Positions 23,556-32,218 of a stretch of DNA of 64,000 nucleotides are shown piece after piece. The position numbers and the translations under genes are program-made. The notes under the pieces were generated by a model, which was not told where the DNA came from, ran no database searches, and saw only the letters and a list, made by a program, of their open reading frames with translations. This DNA comes from Streptomyces iconiensis (GTDB lineage Bacteria > Actinomycetota > Actinomycetes > Streptomycetales > Streptomycetaceae), in contig NZ_JANCPR020000010.1 in NCBI RefSeq assembly GCF_028657195.3, forward strand, positions 1 through 64,000, written 5' to 3'. Numbering within the stretch: position 1 is the stretch's first letter; each line of letters opens with the position of its first letter.

Positions 23556-25712
23556 TCACGCACGGGGCGCGGCGGGCAGCCGCTCGCCCCGTACGGGCCG
23601 TGGGTCGGTACGGCCGCGTGGCTCGGCCGACTCGGCCAGCCAGCGCCTGAGCACCCTGTGCACGGCGCCGGCGCCCACCAGCTCGGCCCCCGGCTCGGCC
23701 GGGGGTGACAGCTCCAGCGGGGACAGCAGGAAGGCGTGCCCCTGCTCCCCGCCGAGGCCGCCATGGGAACCGATCTGCTCCTCGAACGCGTGCACGTCCC
23801 CGGTCAGGGGATCGAAGGCGGAGTTGACCATGAGGTCGGCCGTATGCGGAAAGCCCGCCGTACGGCGCACGGCGTCGGCCGCGCCGGGACCGAAGTCCGC
23901 CAGCGGATCGCGCGTACCGATGACCTCGCCCGTCGCCAGCCGGTGTTCCGAGCCCCCGCTGCCCAGCACGACAGGCCCGTGCTCCTCGCTCTCCACCAGG
24001 ACGAACCCGATCCCCGGGTGCTCGGCGAGCGTGCGCAGCAGCGCGGGGCGGCGCTCCTCGAACTGCTCGCGGGTCATACGCCCCGGCACATCGGGGAACG
24101 AGACAAGGCCCAGGTTCCCCGAGGCGAGCACCACGGGCCCGGTGTCCCTGCGCGGCTTGCGCGGCGCCTCCTGGCCCGAGTCCTCCGGCCGGTGCAGCGC
24201 CGCACGCGCCGCGGCGCGTGCCTCGGAACCGCTGGCCGTACGCCCGGCGCGGCGCGGCACCTGGAGCCCGCTCCCCGCCCGTACGAGGTCCTCCAGCGTC
24301 AGCCCGTACGCCTCCTCGAACGTCTCCCCCGGGCTCTGCCCGTGGTCGGAGAGCACCACCAGCCGGTACGGCCGCGGCGCCCGCTCGGCGACCTTGGCGA
24401 TCAGCGCGACCGAGCGGTCCAGGCGGCGCAGCACCTGGTGGGTGTCCCTGCCGCGTGGCCCGGAGTGGTGGGCCACCTCGTCGTAGCCGACCAGGTCGGC
24501 GTAGACGGCGGTACGTCCGCTGAGCATGTCGCCCAGGACGGCGGCGACCACCACGTCCCGCTCGACGACGGTCGCGAAGGCCCGGATGAACGGGTACAGC
24601 CCGCCGCGCCCCACCCGTGGCCGCTCGCGGCGCAGCAGCGCGCGCGTCGACTGCACCATCTCGCGCACGACCTCGGCGACGAACGAGACGGCGGTACGGG
24701 TCGCGTTCGCCGGGTCGGAGAAGTACGCGAAGTACCCGGCGCGCGAGCGGGTCTCCTTGCCGCGCCTGGCCGAGACCGACAGCACCAGCGCGACCTGCGC
24801 CGCGCCGCCCGTGAACAGGTTCCCCCTGCTCGCGCCGTCCTGCGCGAGCAGTCCCCGCTCCCCCGTACGCGCGACGGCGCGGCGCTGCAGCTCGGCGGCG
24901 CTGGACGGCCTGTTGCTGACCACCACCTCGCCCGTCTCCTTCTCGTACCAGCGGAAGGCGGGCACGTCCTCGTTGGTGCCGTGCAGGATGCCCAGTTGGC
25001 TGGCGCCGGTCTGGCTGGACCAGTCGGTGCGCCACCGGGTCAGCCTGTGGGTGTGCCCGCACAGGGCGGCGAGGGCCGGCATCAGCGGCTCGCCGTTCTC
25101 GCGCGGCTCCACCGCGTCGCGGAGCACGGCGTGCCCGAGCCCGTCGAGCTGGAGGAAGACGGTGCCCGGCGTGGACGGCGGCAGGGCGGCCCCCTCCCTG
25201 CGGCGCCTGCGTCCCGTGACGCGCGCGAGCCTGCGGCGGTAGGCGCCGTCGTCCCTGATCGCGAGGAGGGCGTTGGTCGCCGAGGAGGCCGCGGACATCG
25301 CGGCGGCCACCACGACCGCCATCGAGGGGTCCGTGCTGCCCCCTCCGTACGGGATGAGATACAGGGCGAGCCACAGGAGCGAACCGTTGAGGAAGAAGAC
25401 CAGCAGTCCGAGCACCAGCGCCGGCACCAGCAGCAGGGCCCGTACGAGAATCGGCCACACCAGCGCGCTCAGCAGCCCGAAGGCCCCCGCGCCGACGGCG
25501 GCCGTGATACCGATCACGGTGGCGCTGTCCCGGCTGGCCGACTGGAGCCGGAAGTCGGGCAGCACTCCGGCGAGGACGAGCATGGTCAGGGTACTGGCCA
25601 GCCAGACGGCGCCCACCCGGAGCGAGGCAGCGCCCAGCGCCCGCCAGCGGATACCACGGAGGCCGGGACGGTGGAGGACACGGAGGTTACGGAGATCACG
25701 CAGCTTCCGCAC
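23556..25712 (-). CDS. Holin-fold membrane domain fused to an alkaline-phosphatase-superfamily hydrolase
   Basis: A 718-residue protein. The first about 170 residues hold four hydrophobic spans (WLASTLTMLVLAGVLPDFRLQ, a Gly/Ala span, LVPALVLGLLVFFLNGSLLWLA and MAVVVAAAMSAASSATNALLA) of the phage-holin-like PF04020 type. A basic linker (RRLARVTGRRRRRE) leads to a type I phosphodiesterase/nucleotide pyrophosphatase domain with metal-site features LQLDGLGH, a TNEDVP segment, DLVGYDEVAHHSG and VLSDHGQSPG, plus a late SHGG. The catalytic part should sit at the membrane face. The fusion is known in Streptomyces genomes; substrate (perhaps a phospholipid or teichoic-type phosphodiester) is unproven. 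Single gene. Confidence 0.88.
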   Translation of the reverse strand: MRKLRDLRNLRVLHRPGLRGIRWRALGAASLRVGAVWLASTLTMLVLAGVLPDFRLQSASRDSATVIGITAAVGAGAFGLLSALVWPILVRALLLVPALVLGLLVFFLNGSLLWLALYLIPYGGGSTDPSMAVVVAAAMSAASSATNALLAIRDDGAYRRRLARVTGRRRRREGAALPPSTPGTVFLQLDGLGHAVLRDAVEPRENGEPLMPALAALCGHTHRLTRWRTDWSSQTGASQLGILHGTNEDVPAFRWYEKETGEVVVSNRPSSAAELQRRAVARTGERGLLAQDGASRGNLFTGGAAQVALVLSVSARRGKETRSRAGYFAYFSDPANATRTAVSFVAEVVREMVQSTRALLRRERPRVGRGGLYPFIRAFATVVERDVVVAAVLGDMLSGRTAVYADLVGYDEVAHHSGPRGRDTHQVLRRLDRSVALIAKVAERAPRPYRLVVLSDHGQSPGETFEEAYGLTLEDLVRAGSGLQVPRRAGRTASGSEARAAARAALHRPEDSGQEAPRKPRRDTGPVVLASGNLGLVSFPDVPGRMTREQFEERRPALLRTLAEHPGIGFVLVESEEHGPVVLGSGGSEHRLATGEVIGTRDPLADFGPGAADAVRRTAGFPHTADLMVNSAFDPLTGDVHAFEEQIGSHGGLGGEQGHAFLLSPLELSPPAEPGAELVGAGAVHRVLRRWLAESAEPRGRTDPRPVRGERLPAAPRA

Positions 25713-25925
25713 GCCGTATCTTCACCTCCCTCACGGTCCTCACGGTTCGCAGGACATCGTCGGCGACATCCACTTTTGCACAGTCCCGGGACACGGCTGG
25801 ACGAGGCGTGAACACGGGCTCGGTGACACGCGCACACCGGACCCGCTTACGCTCGTAGTGGCCACGAAGACGTCTGTGAAGGCTCAGCGCCTGAGAGGGG
25901 CCATACATTCCGGGGAGGAGCGCCC

Positions 25926-26702
25926 GTGCCGGTCGAGGTCACATGGTGGGGGCACGCCACAGCGACCGTGCGGGACTCGGGGGTCACGGTGCTGACCGAC
26001 CCGCTGTTCGTACGGCGCATGGCCCATCTGCGCCGCAGGCGCGGCGAACTGCCGCCCCGCGAGGCCGCCGTCGCCGACGTGGTGCTGATCTCCCATCTGC
26101 ACGCCGACCATCTGCACGTCGGCTCGCTCTCGCGGCTCATGCCGGGAACCCGTGTGGTGCTGCCGCGCGGCGCCGTGCGCGCGGTGCCCGGGCTGCGCCG
26201 GGTGGCGCCGCTGCTGGAGCTGAACGAGGTGGAGCCCGGTGACGAGATCGCCGTCGGACCCGTGACCGTACGTGCCGTGCCCGCCTCGCACGACGGACGG
26301 CGGCTGCCGGTCGGGCCGCACGGCCCTCCGGCCCTCGGCTATGTCGTCGAGGGCGAGGCCCGCACCTACTTCGCGGGCGACACCGGCCTGTTCGACGGGA
26401 TGGAGCGTGCCGTGGGCCCCGTGGACACGGCCCTGCTGCCGGTGGGCGGCTGGGGCCCGTTCCTGGGCGAGCACCATCTGGACGCGGGGCGCGCGGCGGA
26501 GGCGCTGGCCAGGCTGCGCCCACGCAGCGCCGTACCGGTGCATTTCGGCACGTACTGGCCGATCGGCATGGACGCGGTCAGACCCCATGAATTCCACTCC
26601 CCCGGTGAGGAGTTCGTACGGCTCGCCGCCGAACCCGCGCCCGAGGTCGCGGTGCACCTGCTGGCGCACGGCGAGAGCGTGCGGCTGGAGGCGACCCGGT
26701 GA
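25926..26702 (+). CDS. Metallo-beta-lactamase-fold hydrolase
   Basis: MBL-fold hydrolase of 258 residues (UlaG/RomA-like). Metal ligands: HLHADHL (about 58-64), His in PASHDG (about 121), Asp in YFAGDTGLF (about 152) and a C-terminal His in VPVHFGTYWP. The GTG start has GGAGGAG seven bases upstream. Its stop overlaps the DedA gene start by four bases (GTGA), so both proteins are co-translated, suggesting a lipid-related membrane role. A second, longer member of this superfamily lies 650 bases downstream on the opposite strand. Confidence 0.9.
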   Translation: MPVEVTWWGHATATVRDSGVTVLTDPLFVRRMAHLRRRRGELPPREAAVADVVLISHLHADHLHVGSLSRLMPGTRVVLPRGAVRAVPGLRRVAPLLELNEVEPGDEIAVGPVTVRAVPASHDGRRLPVGPHGPPALGYVVEGEARTYFAGDTGLFDGMERAVGPVDTALLPVGGWGPFLGEHHLDAGRAAEALARLRPRSAVPVHFGTYWPIGMDAVRPHEFHSPGEEFVRLAAEPAPEVAVHLLAHGESVRLEATR

Positions 26703-27364
26703 GCGGAGTACTCGCGGACGGACTCGGGACGGTGGCCGAGTCCGTCTCCCGGGCCGTGGTGACCCCGCCGGAGGGCACCCAGCAGGCCGTCGGCTATCCG
26801 TCGCTCTTCCTGCTGGTCGTGCTGGGCTCGCTGGTGCCCGTGGTGCCGACGGGCGCGCTGGTGAGCGGCGCCGCCGTCGTGGCGATGCATCAGAGCCTGC
26901 CCGCGCTCTCGCTGCTGACCGTCTTCGGTGTGGCCTCGCTCGCGGCCTTCCTCGGCGACCTGGGGCTCTACTGGCTGGGCAAGCGCGGTATCGGTTCGAA
27001 GAACGGCTCGCGCTGGCTGGCCGCGCTGCGCGAGCGCGCCGCACCCGAGCGGCTGGCGCAGGCGGACAAGAAGCTGCGCGAGCACGGTGTCGCCGTCCTG
27101 GTCCTCTCCCGCCTCGTGCCGGCGGGGCGTATCCCGGTGATGCTGGCCTGCCTGCTCTCGCGTACGCCGCTGCGGCAGTTCGCGCGCGGCGACGTCCTCG
27201 CGTGCCTGGCCTGGGCCGCCGCCTACCAGTTGATCGGCGTCGCCGGCGGCTCGCTCTTCCCGAGCCCCTGGGAGGGGATCGCCGCAGCGGTGGGGCTCAC
27301 GCTGCTGCTCAGCGCGGCCCCTTCGCTGTGGCGGAAGGTACGGCGCTCAGCCCAGCACCCGTGA
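26699..27364 (+). CDS. DedA family membrane protein
   Basis: A 221-residue DedA/VTT-family integral membrane protein. The conserved pieces are GSLVPVVPTGALVSGAAVV (re-entrant loop region, about 43-61), FLGDLGLYWLGKRG, and the family-defining SRLVPAGRIPVMLACLLSRTPLRQF with the conserved RxxPxxR-like arginines. DedA proteins act as lipid flippases (undecaprenyl phosphate or phospholipid) and support membrane potential. The GTG start overlaps the metallohydrolase stop by four bases. Its last 18 bases overlap, on the opposite strand, the end of the next gene. Precise lipid unknown. Confidence 0.9.
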   Translation: MSGVLADGLGTVAESVSRAVVTPPEGTQQAVGYPSLFLLVVLGSLVPVVPTGALVSGAAVVAMHQSLPALSLLTVFGVASLAAFLGDLGLYWLGKRGIGSKNGSRWLAALRERAAPERLAQADKKLREHGVAVLVLSRLVPAGRIPVMLACLLSRTPLRQFARGDVLACLAWAAAYQLIGVAGGSLFPSPWEGIAAAVGLTLLLSAAPSLWRKVRRSAQHP

Positions 27365-28591
27365 GGCGCCGACCGGCAGGTCCCACAGGTCCTCGCGCTC
27401 ACGCCCCGCGTCGCGCCAGGCGGATCTGACCCGGATCAGCGGCTCCAGCGGGGGCTCGCCCGAGAGCAGGAACGTCGACCAGTGCATCGGCGCCATCCTG
27501 CGGACCCCGAGGTCCTGGCAGGCGAGCACGGCCTCTTCGGGATCGGTGTGCACGGGCCGCAGCATCCAGCGCGGGTCGTAGGCACCGATGGGCATCAGCG
27601 CCAGGTCGATACCCGGGTAGCGGCGGCCGATCTCGCCGAACCAGTGTCCGTAACCCGTGTCCCCCGCGAAGTACAGCCGCTGCCCGTTCTTGTCGGTGAG
27701 CACCCAGCCGCCCCACAGCGAACGGCATGTGTCCGTCAGGCTGCGCTTGGACCAGTGGTGCGCGGGGACGAAGTCGAAGCGGACGCGGGCGTCTCCCCCG
27801 GGCACGGGCAGCTCGGCGCCCTCCCACCAGTCCAGCTCGGTCACGGTCGTGAAGCCGCGTCTGCGGCACCACTCACCGAGCCCCGCAGGCACGAACAGCG
27901 GGGTGTCGCGCGGCAGTCTTCGCAGGGTGGGCGCGTCGAGGTGGTCGTAGTGGTTGTGCGAGATGACCACGGCGTCGACCTTCGGCAGGTCCCGCCAGGC
28001 GACACCGACCGGGGTGACACGTGCCGGGGTGCCGAGGATCTTCCGGGACCACACCGGGTCGGTGAGCACGGTCAGCCCTCCGATCCGTACGACCCAGCTG
28101 GCGTGCCCCGCCCAGGTGACGGCGAGCGTGTCGGTGTCGGCGTCGGGCATCGGGCCCGGCGCGAAAGGGAGCTTCGGGATCTCCTCACGCAGCGCTGAGG
28201 ACATGGGACGCATGGCGCCCTCGCGGGCGAGCCTGGCCATCGCACGGACCCCGGGCAGCGGGTGCGTGAGCCGGTCGGCGAAGCTGCGGGGCCACAGCCG
28301 CCGGGCGCCGAGCGGATGCGGCGGGGACGGGTGCAGGCGCGGCGTCTCCAGCATGACCGCACCGGAGTGCCCGGACCCGGCGCCGGTCCCGGCCCCGGCG
28401 GAGTGCGGACCCACCGGGGCAGCGGCACCCGGCGTGCCGGGCGACGAGGGCGTCGGGGCCGGCGAAGAGGCCGAGGAAGCGGAAGAGGCGGAAGAGGCAG
28501 AGGGCGCCGAAGAGGCCGGCGGCGACGAAGGAGAGGGCGTAGGAGAGGCGGAGTGTGGGCGCTCAGGGCGCTGCCCGGTCCGTTCGGTCAC
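27347..28591 (-). CDS. NAPE-PLD-like metallo-beta-lactamase-fold hydrolase
   Basis: MBL-fold enzyme of 414 residues resembling N-acyl-phosphatidylethanolamine phospholipase D and bacterial relatives. Metal motif HNHYDHLD (about 210-217), HH in FVPAHHWSKRS, Asp in YFAGDTGYG and a final His in MAPMHWSTF. Residues 1-80 are a low-complexity Ser/Pro/Ala/Thr extension with a tandem SSAS run, not needed for catalysis; a later start (for example the Met near residue 80) cannot be excluded. The GTG start shares a base with the stop of the upstream aminotransferase-fold gene (TAGTG), so the two are translationally coupled. Convergent overlap with dedA. Confidence 0.88.
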   Translation of the reverse strand: MTERTGQRPERPHSASPTPSPSSPPASSAPSASSASSASSASSPAPTPSSPGTPGAAAPVGPHSAGAGTGAGSGHSGAVMLETPRLHPSPPHPLGARRLWPRSFADRLTHPLPGVRAMARLAREGAMRPMSSALREEIPKLPFAPGPMPDADTDTLAVTWAGHASWVVRIGGLTVLTDPVWSRKILGTPARVTPVGVAWRDLPKVDAVVISHNHYDHLDAPTLRRLPRDTPLFVPAGLGEWCRRRGFTTVTELDWWEGAELPVPGGDARVRFDFVPAHHWSKRSLTDTCRSLWGGWVLTDKNGQRLYFAGDTGYGHWFGEIGRRYPGIDLALMPIGAYDPRWMLRPVHTDPEEAVLACQDLGVRRMAPMHWSTFLLSGEPPLEPLIRVRSAWRDAGREREDLWDLPVGASRVLG

Positions 28592-29826
28592 TAGTGAGAG
28601 CTCCCATCCGTGAGGTCGGCCAGCGCCGACTGCACCGCTGTCAACGCCTCGGCGGCGCCCGGCAATTCCAGCGGATTCCTGTCCTCGGGGACCATCGCTC
28701 TCCCGGCGCCCGCCGCATGCCCCGCGGGCCGGGCCCAGGCGGCGTCCGTCAGCGCGTGCGCGAGCACGTCCGTGGTCAGCCGCACCCGCAGCGCGTGCGG
28801 ATCGTCGCCGAAACGATGTCCCCCAGCAGCGTACGGCCCCAGCCTGCGCACCAGTTCGGCCTCAAGCCCCGCGGCGTCCGTGATCCCGAGCACAGCCAGG
28901 CGCGGCCTGAACTGCTCCAGATCGATGTAGAGCTGCCGCCCCACGTGCGGCGGCCGGCACGGTGCGCCCACGCCGAGGACGGCGCGGTGCAGCGCGGCGG
29001 CGAAGGTGCCGTGCAGCCGGGCCGCCGAGGCGCGGCGTGCCCGCAGCGGTTCGGGTTCGGTCAGCGCCTCGGCCGCCGCCGTGCCCACCGGGTCGGACAG
29101 ATCGGTGTGCAGCGCGGCGAGCACCTCGCGCACTTCCTCGCCCAGCGCGTGCCCGCGCCCCGTGCGGGGAAAGCGGGCGATCCCCGCGTGCAGCCCCGGC
29201 GGCAGCAGCGCGGGGCCGAGCCCGGCGAGCACGACGACACTGTCGGCGTCGGCGTGCCGGGAGGCGTCCAGCATCTCGGCGGGGCTCACGGTGACGGTGT
29301 CGTGCGGGCGGTGCGAGGTGTCGCGCCAGGTCTCGTCGCTGACGACGAGCAGCCCCTCGTCGGTCGCCGCCTCGCACACCTCGTGCAGCAGCTCGGGCGG
29401 TACGGCAGTCCCTGTGACGTCGTCGGCGACGGAGAGGACGAGCATGCCCGGCTCGTCGCCCTCCTCGCGCGCCCTGCGCACCGTCTCCAGCAGGACGAAG
29501 GGGTCGGGCACCCCGCCGCACTCGGCGGGAACCGGCACCCCGCGCGGAACCCGCCCGAGCAGCCTGACCTGCGGCGCGTACCAGGCCGAGCAGGGGCGCG
29601 GCAGCAGCACGCTGCCCCAACCTGCGCGGGAGACACGGGGTCCGCCGCCGCCCGCAGCCGCGAGGACGGCGAGCAGCAGCAGGGGCGCCCCGGGTGCGAC
29701 GGCGACCTGCGAGGGTTCGGTGGGCATGCCACGCCGGTGCCAGTACGCGCACGCCGCCTCCCTGGTGGCCTCGGCGGGCGTACGGGGGGTCTCCTCCCCT
29801 TCAGGTCCCTGGTCGGTGCGCCGCAT
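28591..29826 (-). CDS. Lysine-free aminotransferase-fold protein
   Basis: A 411-residue protein of the class I/II PLP-dependent aminotransferase fold. Recognisable are VVSDETWRD (normally the PLP-ring Asp strand), a PPGLHAGIARFP segment where the Schiff-base lysine loop should be, and a C-terminal RVRLTTDVL carrying the usual carboxylate-binding Arg. The protein contains no lysine at all, so it cannot form the internal aldimine. It may be a catalytically dead sensor or binding protein. The ATG at 29826 has GGAGG nine bases upstream; a TTG at 29871 also has a good site, but the intervening codons have atypically AT-rich third positions. Coupled to the following NAPE-PLD-like gene. Confidence 0.8.
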   Translation of the reverse strand: MRRTDQGPEGEETPRTPAEATREAACAYWHRRGMPTEPSQVAVAPGAPLLLLAVLAAAGGGGPRVSRAGWGSVLLPRPCSAWYAPQVRLLGRVPRGVPVPAECGGVPDPFVLLETVRRAREEGDEPGMLVLSVADDVTGTAVPPELLHEVCEAATDEGLLVVSDETWRDTSHRPHDTVTVSPAEMLDASRHADADSVVVLAGLGPALLPPGLHAGIARFPRTGRGHALGEEVREVLAALHTDLSDPVGTAAAEALTEPEPLRARRASAARLHGTFAAALHRAVLGVGAPCRPPHVGRQLYIDLEQFRPRLAVLGITDAAGLEAELVRRLGPYAAGGHRFGDDPHALRVRLTTDVLAHALTDAAWARPAGHAAGAGRAMVPEDRNPLELPGAAEALTAVQSALADLTDGSSH

Positions 29827-29930
29827 CCGTCCCTGCCTCCGCCGCTGTCCTTCAACCCGTACATCAGACAACCTTCACCTCCTCCACCTTGGCAGAAGGC
29901 GCTGACACCGGGAGCGGCGACACGTACCGG

Positions 29931-30806
29931 CTACGGCGTTCGCCCGAGCCGGCGCAGTTGCTCCTCCAGGCCGCGACCGCGCGTGCGCACGATGCCCTCC
30001 GCGAGGTCGTAGAGCTTGTGGTTGGTGCGCTGGGACAGGCGGCGCAGCAGCGCGAACGCCTCGTCGTCCGTGCACGCCGTGACGGCCATGACGATGCCGC
30101 AGGCGCGGTCGACGACGGGCCGGGAGCGCAGCGCCGTGTCGAGCTGTTCGACCTCTTCGAGCGCGGCCCTGTAGCGCACGTCGCGTACGAGCACGGAGGC
30201 GGCGAGGTCGCCGAGGAGCGCGGTGCTGGAGCGTACGTCCTCGTCGAGCAGATAGGGGCGGAAGGAGCAGACCGTGAGGGTCAGGACGAGCCCGTCCCGC
30301 AGGTAGGGAAGGGTGGTGCTGGAGCGCAGTCCCGACTCCAGGGCGCGGGCGCGGTATTCGGGCCAGCGTTCGGAGTAGAGGAAGTCGTCGCCGCCGGCCG
30401 GGCGGCCGGTCCGCAGGGATGTGGGTATCGGCCCCTCGCCGGTCTCGCGCTGTACGGCCACGAGCCCGGCGAGGTCGGGGTGGGTGACGGCGACGGGCAG
30501 TTCACCGCTGGCCGCCGTCTCCTCCAGCTCGCTCGGCTCCCCCGGCTCGCCGGCGCCCGGGGGGAGGCCGGGCAGCCCCGGCACCCCCCGCGCGGCAGAA
30601 CCGGAAGCAGCCGCTCCAGACGCGGACGCCTCCGTCAGCGTGGCGATGGCACCGCAGCAGTCGGGGCTGAACCTGGCCGCCTGTTCGGCGAGATGAGCCA
30701 GGCTCCGCCGTACGGATCCCTCGCCCGGCGGTCGTTCCTCGGGATCGATGTGAGCCGCTTCCGTGGGGGTGGTGCCGGGAAAGGGGACGTGCCGGGGAGT
30801 GCTCAT
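29931..30806 (-). CDS. GAF-ANTAR antitermination regulator
   Basis: A 291-residue cytoplasmic regulator. A GAF-like sensory region spans about 25-210, interrupted by a Gly/Pro/Ala/Glu-rich insert (60-95). The ANTAR RNA-binding domain is at about 225-280, with LDTALRSRPVVDRACGIVMA and DEAFALLRRLSQRTNHKLYDLAEGIV typical of the three-helix fold. ANTAR proteins bind dual hairpins in mRNA leaders and suppress termination. It diverges from the PAS-GAF gene, with a shared promoter gap of 122 bases, so the two may be functionally linked. The sensed signal is not evident. Confidence 0.9.
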   Translation of the reverse strand: MSTPRHVPFPGTTPTEAAHIDPEERPPGEGSVRRSLAHLAEQAARFSPDCCGAIATLTEASASGAAASGSAARGVPGLPGLPPGAGEPGEPSELEETAASGELPVAVTHPDLAGLVAVQRETGEGPIPTSLRTGRPAGGDDFLYSERWPEYRARALESGLRSSTTLPYLRDGLVLTLTVCSFRPYLLDEDVRSSTALLGDLAASVLVRDVRYRAALEEVEQLDTALRSRPVVDRACGIVMAVTACTDDEAFALLRRLSQRTNHKLYDLAEGIVRTRGRGLEEQLRRLGRTP

Positions 30807-30916
30807 AGGCGCCCGTGTTCCCGGCGGGAGAGATCAGAAAACGGACGTATGTACCTACTGGTGCGCGGAATCCGTTGGGAAAGTCACGCCACGGGACGCT
30901 CCGTACTCCCTAGGGC

Positions 30917-30922
30917 TAGGTT
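30917..30922 (+). promoter_or_regulatory. Likely -10 element for the PAS-GAF gene (leaderless)
   Basis: TAGGTT sits six bases before the ATG at 30929, next to a CCCTAGGG palindrome (30908-30915). Transcription from such a -10 would begin at or within a base of the ATG, giving a leaderless mRNA; consistent with the lack of any ribosome binding site. The -35 is weak. Confidence 0.45.
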
Positions 30923-30928
30923 GAGCGC

Positions 30929-32128
30929 ATGACCGGGGTTAATGAGTTCGGGACCGAACTCGCAGATTTCCGACGGCGTGTCGACGAACTGAAGTCGGCG
31001 CGCGCTCTTCCGGGCACCGAGCCGCTGCCCACACTCGATGCGGCTCTCTTCGAACTCCAGCACGCGGTCGACGTGCTGTGGCCCCGGGTCGAGGCACTGG
31101 TCGCCTCGAAGAAGCCCTCGGGCGACCACTCCGACGCGCGCGAACAGCAGACCCTGCGTGCCCTCTTCCAGCGGCTCCCCGTAGCGGTCGCCCTGCTGGA
31201 CCGGGACGGTGTGGTGCGGCGGCTGAACGTGGCGGCGGCCGAACTGTTCGGCATCGGGGCCGGCTACGCGTCGGGGCGCGCGCTGACCGGCGCGCTCGCG
31301 CACAGCTCACGGGCGGCCTTCCGCTCCCAGGTGGCGGCCGTCGCCAGGGGGGAGGGCTCGCGGAGCCTCCGCGTACAGCTCCTGCGCGCGCCGCACGGCG
31401 AGACAGCGGCCAACGGTGAGCTGCGCGTGACGCTCAGCGAGCTGCGCCCGCCCCGGGAGCAGCGCAGTGCCGTGCTGTCGGTCTTCCAGCTCGTCGCGCA
31501 CGCGGCGCCCAGCGCCCTCGCCTCAACCGGCACCCACACAGGGGTGCCGCGCCCGGGGCTCGCCGAGATGTCACGGCACACCGAACTCCTGGACGTGGTG
31601 GACGACATGGCGGCCGAGCTGCTCGTCTCCTCCTCGGCGCACGAGGCGACGGAGCGTGCGGCTGCCGTACTGCACGAACGGTTCGCCGACTGGGTGATCG
31701 TCGACAGGCGGTGCACCAGCGGGCGGCTGCGCCGCCACACCGTGCTCGGCTCGGGCGACACCGCGCACATACGCGAGGAGGTCGCGGCCCAGGACCCCTC
31801 CCATGTGCCCGTGGTCGCCGACGCGGCCGAACGCGGTTCCGAGTCCCTGCTCGTGCGCCCCGAGGACCCCGAGGCACTCGGCCGGGACTCGGCGGGGGCG
31901 CCCGTCCTGGTCAGCACGGAGGTCAGCTCGCTGCTGTGCGTACCGCTGACCGTGCCGCCCAGCCCCTCGGGCCGGGAGGGAAGGACCGGGCGGCGGACGG
32001 GCGGACGGACGATGGGGGCGCTGACCCTGCTGCGTACCGGCGGCAGGCGCACCTTCGAGTTGGCCGAGGCGGGGGCGGTCGACCGGATGGCGCGGCACCT
32101 GGCACTGGCCCTGCGCCGCTACGAGTGA
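30929..32128 (+). CDS. PAS-GAF sensory protein
   Basis: Cytoplasmic sensor of 399 residues with no output domain. Residues 1-60 form a helical segment (ELADFRRRVDELK); a PAS domain follows at about 70-180 (FQRLPVAVALLDRDGVVRRLNVAAAELFG is the PAS core); a GAF-like domain covers about 215-395 (ELLDVVDDMAAELL to DRMARHLALALRRYE) with a low-complexity insertion GREGRTGRRTGGRT near 350. In Streptomyces, PAS-GAF modules usually precede a SpoIIE-type phosphatase, which is absent here. It faces the sigma factor gene with a strong terminator between them. Ligand unknown. Confidence 0.87.
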   Translation: MTGVNEFGTELADFRRRVDELKSARALPGTEPLPTLDAALFELQHAVDVLWPRVEALVASKKPSGDHSDAREQQTLRALFQRLPVAVALLDRDGVVRRLNVAAAELFGIGAGYASGRALTGALAHSSRAAFRSQVAAVARGEGSRSLRVQLLRAPHGETAANGELRVTLSELRPPREQRSAVLSVFQLVAHAAPSALASTGTHTGVPRPGLAEMSRHTELLDVVDDMAAELLVSSSAHEATERAAAVLHERFADWVIVDRRCTSGRLRRHTVLGSGDTAHIREEVAAQDPSHVPVVADAAERGSESLLVRPEDPEALGRDSAGAPVLVSTEVSSLLCVPLTVPPSPSGREGRTGRRTGGRTMGALTLLRTGGRRTFELAEAGAVDRMARHLALALRRYE

Positions 32129-32167
32129 GCACTCCTCCCGCTACGGGCGAGCGCTCCTCCCGGCCGC

Positions 32168-32201
32168 GGCACGCGCGGCACGGAAGCGTGCCGCGCGTGC
32201 C
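32168..32201. terminator. Strong bidirectional terminator, 15-bp perfect stem
   Basis: GGCACGCGCGGCACG (32168-32182) pairs perfectly with CGTGCCGCGCGTGCC (32187-32201) across a GAAG tetraloop, with CGGCC/GGCCG outer arms. It sits in the 90-base gap between the convergent PAS-GAF and sigma factor genes. Very stable; no T tract. Confidence 0.85.
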
Positions 32202-32218
32202 CCGTGGCCGCTTCGCGG

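Noticed and set aside
23556..25712. Prophage signal from the holin-like domain
   Set aside because: The domain is fused to a chromosomal-type phosphodiesterase and no capsid, tail, integrase or lysin genes occur.
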